Positions 1 to 5,719 of a DNA stretch of 6,390 bases are shown one piece after another; the first letter of the stretch is position 1, and each line of letters starts with the position of its first letter. This stretch comes from Chryseobacterium gleum (GTDB lineage Bacteria; Bacteroidota; Bacteroidia; Flavobacteriales_D; Crocinitomicaceae). A program made the translations under genes and the position numbers. The stretch is from the NCBI GenBank assembly GCA_945877045.1, contig CAMCQW010000117.1:1-6390 (forward strand), in the 5' to 3' direction. The notes under the pieces were generated by a model, which was not told the DNA's origin, did not search any database, and was given only the letters and a program-made list of their open reading frames with translations.

Positions 1-816
1 ATTATTGCTGGACTGATTGGTTTTTTATTGGTTATGTCAATTGGTGGTGCCGATATGCCTGTGGTTGTTTCTATGTTGAATTCTTACTCAGGTTGGGCTG
101 CATCTGCCGCTGGGTTTATGCTAGGGAATGATTTATTAATTATCACGGGCGCTTTAGTTGGAAGCTCAGGTGCTATTCTCTCCATCATTATGTGCAAGGC
201 GATGAACAGATCTTTTATTTCGGTTATACTTGGTGGTTTTGGAACGGTCACTATATCCTCAAGTGCTTCTGCAATCGAAGGGGAGGTGACAGCATTAAAT
301 CACGAGGAAGTAGCTGAATTATTAAAAGAGGCCAAATCTGTAGTAATTGTTCCTGGTTATGGAATGGCTGTAGCCAAAGCACAATACCCCATTTATGAAA
401 TGGTAAAAGAATTACAAAAAACAGGTCTCATGGTCCGTTTTGCAATACATCCTGTCGCTGGTCGTTTGCCTGGGCATATGAATGTTTTATTAGCAGAAGC
501 AAATGTGCCTTATGATATTGTGATGGAAATGGATGAAGTTAATGACGATATGCCTAGCACGGATGTCGTTATGGTAGTAGGTGCAAACGATATTGTAAAC
601 CCGGGTGCAGAAGACGATCCATCAAGTCCGATTTATGGTATGCCTGTTATTAAAGCGTGGAAAGCAGAAAAGGTAATAATAATGAAGCGATCTATGTCGG
701 CTGGATATGCAGGTGTTGAAAACCCGCTATTTTACAAGCCAAATGCTGAAATGCTATATGGAGATGCCAAAGACAGTATTGAACGAATTTTAGGATTTCT
801 CAGAAAAAACCAATAA
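1..816 (+). CDS. pntB: NAD(P) transhydrogenase subunit beta, C-terminal part (5' end outside window)
   Basis: PntB is the membrane subunit of the proton-translocating transhydrogenase, which uses the proton motive force to reduce NADP+ with NADH and so supplies NADPH. The frame is open from base 1, giving 271 residues; the family is about 460 long, so roughly 190 N-terminal residues lie upstream. The visible part begins in the last membrane helices of domain II (GADMPVVVSMLNSYSGWAA from about residue 16, then GNDLLIITGALVGSSGAILS). It continues into the cytosolic NADP-binding domain III: GYGMAVA at 119-125, RLPGHMN at 155-161, GANDIVNPGAEDDP at 194-207 and KRSMSAGYAGVENP at 229-242. All the family signatures I can recall are intact. 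Internal TTG and ATG codons near 28-36 are not real starts because conserved sequence continues upstream of them. The alpha-subunit genes are expected just upstream. It converges on the co-chaperone gene with a 20 bp gap and no clear terminator. Confidence 0.97.
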   Translation: MIAGLIGFLLVMSIGGADMPVVVSMLNSYSGWAASAAGFMLGNDLLIITGALVGSSGAILSIIMCKAMNRSFISVILGGFGTVTISSSASAIEGEVTALNHEEVAELLKEAKSVVIVPGYGMAVAKAQYPIYEMVKELQKTGLMVRFAIHPVAGRLPGHMNVLLAEANVPYDIVMEMDEVNDDMPSTDVVMVVGANDIVNPGAEDDPSSPIYGMPVIKAWKAEKVIIMKRSMSAGYAGVENPLFYKPNAEMLYGDAKDSIERILGFLRKNQ

Positions 817-836
817 ACCGCTTATACTTCTAGTAT

Positions 837-1585
837 TTACTTGAATCCCCGTCTTTTTTTAAGTGCTTCGTAGGCATCTTGAATTATTTGAAACTTCTCT
901 TTCGCTCCTTTTTGATATTCTTCTCCCATTTGCGCAACTTTATCAGGATGATAAGTTATAGCCATCTTTCTATACGCTTTTTTCACTTCTTCATCAGTTG
1001 CATTGGCATCCACTCCCAAGATCTTATAATCGGAATCAACGTTTCGGTAAAACATGTTTTTCACGCTGTCAAATTCAATCGCAGAAACACCTAATTGACT
1101 AGCAATACGTTCTATGACGCTCATTTCACTTTGCGAAACATTACCATCTGATTTGGCAATACCAAACAAATAGTGTAAAAGTTGAACGCGCATTTCCATG
1201 GGCATTGCCTGTCTGATTTGTGTACAAATCTCCTGAAGAGGTATTTGTCCGGAGTCAATATAGGTCTTTAATGATAAAAGGTGTTCTGGTGTAAATTTAT
1301 TTCCAAACTGATTGGTAAAAAAGCCTTGACAAAATCTAGTTCTGCTTTCAGCACTTTACCATCTGCTTTCATTACAGCAGCCGAAAGCGCCATAAGCATC
1401 GTTTGAAAATCGAAGCGAGAAGATTGTCCACGAAATTGTTGGAATGGATCCGATTGACCATTATCAGATTTCCCTTTGTTGTTTTGTAACTGATCAATAA
1501 AACCACCAATAATAAAACCAAGAATACCGAAACTGATCTTCCTTGTTAAATAAAATGCGCCAATACCAAAAATAAATTTATACAA
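837..1585 (-). CDS. TerB/DnaJ-domain co-chaperone (DjlA-like), frame broken once at 1316-1322
   Basis: Two minus-strand frames (upstream piece ending at stop 1268, downstream piece ending at stop 837) join into one protein of about 249 residues if the frame steps back one base at the T-run on the minus strand, 1322-1317. Domain order: a short Gly-rich hydrophobic N-terminus (FIFGIGAFYL, then SFGILGFIIGGFID), a polar linker, a TerB-like helical domain (about 60-168, with VMKADGKVLKAELDFVK and the second half HYLFGIAKSDGNVSQSE), and a C-terminal J domain (about 183-247) with the HPD motif at about 213-215 in YHPDKV. J proteins stimulate ATP hydrolysis by DnaK through HPD; this TerB plus J layout, about 250 residues long, is common in Bacteroidota and resembles DjlA. 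The first ATG lies inside the TerB domain, so I place the start at TTG 1585 (MYKFIFGIG), where the family N-terminus fits; TTG 1612 lies inside the upstream terminator. Both the frame break and the non-ATG start are odd. It could be a homopolymer error, a decaying gene, or a frameshifted gene. Confidence 0.82.
1316..1322 (-). other. In-phase U UUU UUA slippery heptamer at the frame break
   Basis: On the minus strand the upstream frame reads GCT TTT TTA CCA. This places T TTT TTA in the X XXY YYZ phase used for -1 ribosomal frameshifting; the same heptamer serves HIV-1 gag-pol. Slipping back one base makes the next codons ACC AAT CAG TTT GGA (TNQFG), which restores the conserved frame. A seventh T in the run would give the same frame with FF instead of FL. 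Only a 4 bp stem (CCAA/TTGG) follows directly, and no clear Shine-Dalgarno-like stimulator precedes it, so function is unproven. Confidence 0.4.
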
Positions 1586-1612
1586 AACTACAAGATTGAA
1601 AAAAGGGAGCAA
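1583..1612 (-). promoter_or_regulatory. Possible Bacteroidota sigma-A promoter (TTG-N19-TAGTTTTG)
   Basis: On the minus strand TTG (1612-1610) is followed after 19 bp by TAGTTTTG (1590-1583), an exact match to the TAnnTTTG -7 element with the usual spacing. It lies just after the htpG terminator, where the co-chaperone gene would need its own promoter. However, the -7 element overlaps the TTG proposed as start codon (1585-1583), so both cannot be used as proposed. AT-rich DNA yields such matches by chance. Confidence 0.35.
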
Positions 1613-1620
1613 GCTCCCTT
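1599..1620 (-). terminator. Rho-independent terminator of htpG
   Basis: On the minus strand, 17 nt after the htpG stop codon, AAGGGAG and CTCCCTT form a 7 bp stem around a four-base loop (CTTG), followed directly by six Ts (1604-1599, two of them shared with the stem). The T-run is on the minus strand only, so it acts on htpG transcripts. It separates htpG from the co-chaperone gene, although partial read-through is possible. Confidence 0.8.
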
Positions 1621-1636
1621 GACAAAAGTAATAAGT

Positions 1637-3529
1637 TTAAGCGATACCTTTTAAGTTTCGTTCAATAAAACTACTCAACGCTTCTCCTTTTAATAATCCT
1701 TGCGATAATAAGGCTAAATCAGTTAATTGCTTGATAGTCGCTTGTTGCTTTTTCTCAGGTTTAGCTGTTAAGCCTGAAACTGCGGGATGATTTGAATTGA
1801 TTGTCATCGTAAACATCTCTGGAAATGCGCCATAAAAACCACCTCCACCACCAAGCTTCTGTTGTTCCATCATTCTTCGAATAAATTCTGGCTGCGTAAT
1901 AACAATTGGCGCATTTTCTTCACTCATGCTCTCAAATTGTATATTATATTTTTCCTTGTTAATCGAATTTTCAAATAGCCCTTTCAATTTTTCTTCTTCT
2001 TCCTTTGATAATTTAGAAGGTATTTCATCCGTTTTACGAATTATTTTATCCAAAGTATCTGCATCTACCCTTACAAAGCTGAGGTTTTCATTGCTTTGCT
2101 CTAACTTTGGTAGCCAGTGGGAAATCAAAGGACCATCTAAGTTTAATATATCGTACCCGCGCTCTTTTGCATTTTTTACATAGCCATATTGTTCCTCGGG
2201 ATTATTAGTGTATAAAACGATTGTTTTGCCGTCTTTGTCTGTTTGTAGGGCCTTAATTTTTTCTTTGTATTCTTCAATGGTAAAGTAGGCACCGTCTGTG
2301 TTTTTAAGTAAGGTAAATCCGTTCGCTTTTTCTGCAAATTTATCTTCAGACAACATGCCATATTGCACAAAAACTTGTAAATCACCCCATTTTTGCTCAA
2401 AATCTTTTCGATCTTTCTTGAACATTTCTGCTAATTTATCGGCCACTTTTTTGGTAATGTGAGAAGAAATCTTTTTTACATTACTATCACTTTGCAAATA
2501 AGATCTTGAAACGTTTAATGGAATATCTGGCGAATCAATAACACCATGCAACAATGTCAAAAATTCAGGGACAATTTCTGCTACGCTGTCGGTAATAAAT
2601 ACTTGATTGCTGTAAAGATTGATTTTGTTTCGTTGTACTTCTACATTTTCTTTTATTTTCGGAAAATATAATATTCCTGTCAAATTAAAGGGGTAGTCGA
2701 CATTTAAGTGAATGTTGAACAATGGCTTTTCAAAGGTCATTGGGTATAATTCCCGATAAAAAGAATCGTAAGCTTCTTCTGTTAAATCTACCGGCGCCTT
2801 CGTCCAAGCAGGCTGGGTATTATTGAGTTGATTTGGAACTTCAATCGCAACACGCTTTATTGCTCCCTTGTCGTCTTTTTCTCCTTCTGGAGAATCGATG
2901 TACTCGGTTTTCATACCGAAAAAAACAGGTATTGGAAGAAACTTACAGTATTTGTTTAAAACACTTTCTATTCTCGCTTTTTCTAAAAACTCTGCAGATT
3001 CCTCATTTATGTATAGAATAATATCGGTCCCTCTGCTTTCTTTTTCAATGTCACTTATGGTATATTCAGTAGAACCATTACTTTCCCATTGAACTGCTTG
3101 TGATCCTTCTGTGCGCGAAAGGGTTCGGATTTGAACTTTTTCGGCCACCATAAACGCGGAATAAAATCCTAATCCGAAATGTCCTATTATTTGCTCCGCT
3201 CCTTCTTTTCCGCTGTATTTTTGAACGAACTCTTCCGCCCCTGAGAAGGCAATTTGGTTAATGTATTTATCGATTTCATCGGAAGTCATACCGATGCCGT
3301 TATCCCTGATCGTAAGAGTTTTTTCGGCTACATCCAAAATTACATCTACTCTTAAGTCGCCTAAAGTTCCTTTAAACTCGCCATTGGCGGATAGTACTTT
3401 CATTTTTTGAGAAGCATCTACTGCATTCGAGACTAATTCCCTAAGAAATATCTCATGGTCGGAATATAAAAACTTCTTAATAATTGGGAAAATATTTTCC
3501 GTTTGTACGTTAATTTGTCCTGTTTTCAT
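1637..3529 (-). CDS. htpG: Molecular chaperone HtpG (bacterial Hsp90)
   Basis: HtpG is a cytosolic, homodimeric, ATP-driven chaperone that remodels client proteins, often with DnaK/DnaJ. The ORF extends to TTG 3544, but I choose ATG 3529: it gives MKTGQINVQTENIF, the usual family N-terminus, and a 630-residue protein of normal length. The N-terminal GHKL ATPase domain has FLRELVSNAVDA with Glu31 and Asn35, DNGIGM at 76-81 and the GHFGLGF lid glycines at 116-122. The middle domain carries the ATP-contacting Arg342 in LNVSRSYLQ. The C-terminal dimerisation domain includes MMEQQKLGGGGGFYGAFPEMF (about 554-573), a Gly-rich stretch, and ends in LKGIA. No Shine-Dalgarno precedes the ATG, only A-rich sequence as usual in Bacteroidota. 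No residue of the ATPase core appears lost. A terminator follows at 1620-1599. Upstream lies an unusual control region (3548-3634). Confidence 0.98.
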   Translation of the reverse strand: MKTGQINVQTENIFPIIKKFLYSDHEIFLRELVSNAVDASQKMKVLSANGEFKGTLGDLRVDVILDVAEKTLTIRDNGIGMTSDEIDKYINQIAFSGAEEFVQKYSGKEGAEQIIGHFGLGFYSAFMVAEKVQIRTLSRTEGSQAVQWESNGSTEYTISDIEKESRGTDIILYINEESAEFLEKARIESVLNKYCKFLPIPVFFGMKTEYIDSPEGEKDDKGAIKRVAIEVPNQLNNTQPAWTKAPVDLTEEAYDSFYRELYPMTFEKPLFNIHLNVDYPFNLTGILYFPKIKENVEVQRNKINLYSNQVFITDSVAEIVPEFLTLLHGVIDSPDIPLNVSRSYLQSDSNVKKISSHITKKVADKLAEMFKKDRKDFEQKWGDLQVFVQYGMLSEDKFAEKANGFTLLKNTDGAYFTIEEYKEKIKALQTDKDGKTIVLYTNNPEEQYGYVKNAKERGYDILNLDGPLISHWLPKLEQSNENLSFVRVDADTLDKIIRKTDEIPSKLSKEEEEKLKGLFENSINKEKYNIQFESMSEENAPIVITQPEFIRRMMEQQKLGGGGGFYGAFPEMFTMTINSNHPAVSGLTAKPEKKQQATIKQLTDLALLSQGLLKGEALSSFIERNLKGIA

Positions 3530-3547
3530 TTTATAATTTTTCAAACT

Positions 3548-3568
3548 ATTGGCAATCGATGTGCCAAT
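3548..3568. repeat. Inverted repeat ATTGGCA-N7-TGCCAAT before htpG
   Basis: Perfect 7 bp arms (3548-3554 and 3562-3568) flank a 7 bp spacer, about 20 bp before the htpG start codon. The size and symmetry suit a dimeric regulator. It does not match the CIRCE element bound by HrcA (TTAGCACTC-N9-GAGTGCTAA). It coincides with the sigma-54-like element, so the symmetry may be incidental to that promoter or may be a repressor site laid over it. Confidence 0.5.
3552..3566 (-). promoter_or_regulatory. htpG: Sigma-54-like promoter element upstream of htpG
   Basis: The minus strand reads TGGCAC-N5-TTGC, with the GG and GC dinucleotides exactly 10 bp apart, matching the -24/-12 consensus of RpoN promoters (TGGCAC-N5-TTGCW) except that the base after TTGC is C. 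Transcription would start near 3541, giving a leader of about 12 nt before ATG 3529. Use by RpoN is inferred; the same bases also form an inverted repeat that might be an operator. No good TAnnTTTG element for htpG was found as an alternative. Confidence 0.5.
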
Positions 3569-3585
3569 TGACTATTTCTGACAAC

Positions 3586-3634
3586 TTGTCGCATAAGCAG
3601 GTATTTTTTGACGCTTTGTCCATACTTAGGTATT
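3586..3634 (-). repeat. Two direct-repeat copies, AATACCT-N3-TATG-(C)-GACAA
   Basis: Read on the minus strand, AATACCT, a 3 bp variable spacer, TATG, and GACAA occur twice: at 3634-3616 (AAG spacer, no extra C) and 3605-3586 (GCT spacer, one extra C). The copies are spaced 30 bp apart, near three helical turns. Relative to the proposed htpG start site near 3541 they lie about -46 to -65 and -76 to -94, suiting an upstream activator; for the divergent membrane gene the copy at 3616-3634 would cover the core promoter. The regulator is unknown. Confidence 0.5.
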
Positions 3635-3650
3635 AATTTCACTAAATTTG
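3615..3650 (+). promoter_or_regulatory. Probable sigma-A promoter of the membrane protein gene
   Basis: TAAATTTG (3643-3650) exactly matches the Bacteroidota -7 consensus TAnnTTTG, with TTTG at 3615-3618 as a -33 element 24 bp upstream, slightly longer than the usual spacing. It faces the plus-strand gene and is divergent from htpG. The start site would fall about 4 to 7 nt downstream, at or just past ATG 3654, which would make the transcript leaderless. Confidence 0.45.
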
Positions 3651-3653
3651 CGC

Positions 3654-4979
3654 ATGATTTTAGGTATAAAGCTTTTTATTGCTTTGCTATTTTTATGGGG
3701 AGTTTACAGGTTTATCGATAAAGCATACTTTTTTAAGAATTCTCCTTTCAGTACCTCGTCTTTAAAAGTGGCTTTTTCATTAAAAGGAATTGCTAGCATC
3801 TTATTATTTTTAATTTATACTTTTTATTATACGGATAGGCAAACTGCTGATGTTTTTAAGTATTATGATGACGGGGAAATTTTAGGAAATGCGGCAACTA
3901 AACACCCTGTTGATTTTATTAAAATAATGTTTGGGGTAGAGGATCAATATCTGAAGGACCAATACCTCAATAAAATGGATTATTGGTTTAGGCCGTATGA
4001 CCATGGCTTGCGAAATGATAATAGAATCGTGATTCGAATAAACGCTGTTTTACACATTCTTAGTTTCGGTAATTATTTCCTCCATGCGCTCATTTTTATT
4101 TTTTTATCTTTTCTAGGGCTGTTTTTCATGGCAAAATTATTTTATGATATTTCAGAAAGTAAAATAAAGGCCTATGTTGCCGCATTTTTAATTCCTTCTG
4201 TGTTTTTTTGGTCTTCAGGTGTCTTAAAAGAAGCCTTGTTAATTTTTGCATTAGGAATATTTTGTTGGGCGGTATATAAGTTGGCGAAGGCTTTTAGTTG
4301 GTCTGCTTTATGCTTATTACTAGTTGGTTTTTGCTTGTTGTCATCGTTAAAAATCTATGTCCTTTTTGCCTTGTTACCTGCACTGCTATTTTGGTTTCTT
4401 TGGATGAAATTTCAACTGTTTTGGAAATCATTACTTACATTTTTTATTGCTGGTGTTGTTTTATATTTCGGGGTAACGTTATTACATCCAAACGTTGATT
4501 TTATTTCCTTGTTGGTTGGTAAGCAACACGACTTTATTAACTTGGCAAAAACGTACCATGCAGGAAGTGCTATTCAAATGGACTACTTGGAAAATAACAG
4601 TTGGTCTGTTCTAAAGGCTATTCCACTCGCATTGTTTCATGTGTTTACTTTACCATGGTTGTCTCATGTGAAATCTCCTTTGTATTTATTTTCCATTTTT
4701 GAGAATTTAATTTTTTTCTCGTTGATTCCTTTGTCCATTTTTCACTTTGAGAAACCGAATAAATCTAGCATCAAATTTATTGTTTTCTCTTTAATTTTTA
4801 TTCTTACTTTGTTCACGATAATTGGTCTTTCCACCCCTGTAATTGGAGCTTTAGTTCGTTATAAAATGCCGGCCTTACCTTTCTTGTTTTTTGTATTGCT
4901 TTCTTTTATCAAGCTAAAATCAATCTCCGTAAAACTCAATAATCACACCTTTATTAAATGGATAAATACGCACTTATAA
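3654..4979 (+). CDS. Polytopic membrane protein of unknown function, possibly GT-C-like
   Basis: I do not recognise a named family. The 441-residue product is dominated by hydrophobic helices: about 2-19, 43-60, 141-164, 173-185, 190-210, 217-243, 244-251, 258-276, 320-336, 345-363, 373-398 and 404-420. The longest soluble stretch is about 61-125 and carries the acidic, Tyr-rich ADVFKYYDDG (65-74), followed by NRIVIRIN. PSVFFWSSGVLKEALL (181-196) and the near-terminal GALVRYKMPALPF (398-410) resemble segments in Bacteroidota GT-C-type glycosyltransferases or polysaccharide polymerases, where an acidic residue in the first large loop is catalytic. This suggests a lipid-linked sugar enzyme in the inner membrane, but it is only inference. 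ATG 3654 is preferred over TTG 3648. The 3' end overlaps the dehydrogenase gene by 22 bp, so the two are probably co-transcribed and translationally coupled. Confidence 0.85.
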   Translation: MILGIKLFIALLFLWGVYRFIDKAYFFKNSPFSTSSLKVAFSLKGIASILLFLIYTFYYTDRQTADVFKYYDDGEILGNAATKHPVDFIKIMFGVEDQYLKDQYLNKMDYWFRPYDHGLRNDNRIVIRINAVLHILSFGNYFLHALIFIFLSFLGLFFMAKLFYDISESKIKAYVAAFLIPSVFFWSSGVLKEALLIFALGIFCWAVYKLAKAFSWSALCLLLVGFCLLSSLKIYVLFALLPALLFWFLWMKFQLFWKSLLTFFIAGVVLYFGVTLLHPNVDFISLLVGKQHDFINLAKTYHAGSAIQMDYLENNSWSVLKAIPLALFHVFTLPWLSHVKSPLYLFSIFENLIFFSLIPLSIFHFEKPNKSSIKFIVFSLIFILTLFTIIGLSTPVIGALVRYKMPALPFLFFVLLSFIKLKSISVKLNNHTFIKWINTHL

Positions 4980-5719
4980 CTGGCGCAACTTCAGGAATTG
5001 GGGAAGCGTGCGCTCTTCAATTTGCCAAACTAGGATATTCCTTAATTTTATTTGCGCGCAGAGAAGATAGGCTCTTAGCGTTGAAAAATGAACTAGAGAA
5101 CGATGGTGTAAACGTGCTAACTTTTAGTGTAGATGTAAGAGATGAATCTCAGGTTTCTAGTGCGATTAACTCCTTGCCAAGCACGGTAAAATCGAACTTA
5201 AAAGTTTTAATAAATAACGCCGGTTTGGCAGTTGGTCGAGGGGTGATTTCCGAAGGTGTTATCGACGATTGGGAGCGAATGATTGACACGAATATTAAAG
5301 GCTTGTTGTATGTGAGCAGGTTTGTTGCTCCAATCATGCAATCAAATAAGCAGGGACACATTTTTAATGTGTCAAGTATTGCTGGCAAAGAAGTTTATGC
5401 AGGCGGAAATGTATATTGCGCAACGAAACATGCGGTAGATGCATTGTCAAAAGCAATGCGTATTGATTTGGTGCAGGATAATATTAAAGTGACCAACGTT
5501 GCTCCTGGAGCCACCGAGACCGAATTTTCAATCGTGCGTTTTAAAGGTGATGCTGAGCAAGCAAAAGCTGTTTATAATGGTTTTGAGGCATTGAAGGCAG
5601 ATGATATTGCTGAGGTAATCGTATTCGCGGCAACCCGACCTGCACATGTGAATTTAAATGATATAACCATCATGCCTAGTGCGCAAGCGAGTGCGGCAGT
5701 AATTCATAAATCAATATGA
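4958..5719 (+). CDS. ydfG: NADP-dependent short-chain dehydrogenase, YdfG-like
   Basis: A classical SDR of 253 residues. The Rossmann cofactor motif TGATSGIG is at 8-15, Arg34/Arg35 after beta-2 suggest a preference for NADP(H), NNAG is at 86-89, and the catalytic set is Asn112, Ser140, Tyr153 and Lys157 (YCATK). YAGGNVY (147-153), PGATETEFS (183-191), RFKGD (194-198) and RPAHVNLNDITIMP (about 217-230) closely follow E. coli YdfG, which oxidises L-allo-threonine and serine and reduces malonic semialdehyde. The length also matches YdfG. Substrate assignment is inference from this resemblance; a related SDR of other specificity is possible. ATG 4958 is the only sensible start, directly before the conserved beta-1. 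The gene begins inside the end of the membrane protein gene and its stop overlaps that of the convergent gene by 9 bp. Confidence 0.93.
   Translation: MDKYALITGATSGIGEACALQFAKLGYSLILFARREDRLLALKNELENDGVNVLTFSVDVRDESQVSSAINSLPSTVKSNLKVLINNAGLAVGRGVISEGVIDDWERMIDTNIKGLLYVSRFVAPIMQSNKQGHIFNVSSIAGKEVYAGGNVYCATKHAVDALSKAMRIDLVQDNIKVTNVAPGATETEFSIVRFKGDAEQAKAVYNGFEALKADDIAEVIVFAATRPAHVNLNDITIMPSAQASAAVIHKSI

Noticed and set aside
817..836. Terminator between pntB and the co-chaperone gene
   Set aside because: No stem-loop with a T-run is visible in the 20 bp gap.
879..1094. Plus-strand open frame opposite the co-chaperone gene
   Set aside because: It is antisense to conserved J-domain coding sequence and has no recognisable domain.
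1295..1316. Stem CCAA/TTGG after the slippery heptamer as a frameshift stimulator
   Set aside because: A 4 bp stem directly abutting the slip site is too weak and too close to support the claim.
2176..2400. Minus-strand open frame inside htpG
   Set aside because: Out-of-frame shadow of the conserved HtpG coding sequence.
2833..3092. Two plus-strand open frames opposite htpG
   Set aside because: Antisense shadows with low-complexity Ser/Phe/Leu-rich translations and no start context.
3530..3544. TTG 3544 as the htpG start codon
   Set aside because: It adds five residues (MKNYK) not typical of HtpG; ATG 3529 gives the standard N-terminus.
3580..3590. Palindrome GACAACTTGTC
   Set aside because: Only 5 bp arms, and half of it belongs to the direct repeat; not treated as a separate site.
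5149..5388. Minus-strand open frame opposite the dehydrogenase
   Set aside because: Lies opposite the SDR catalytic core; composition fits a shadow.
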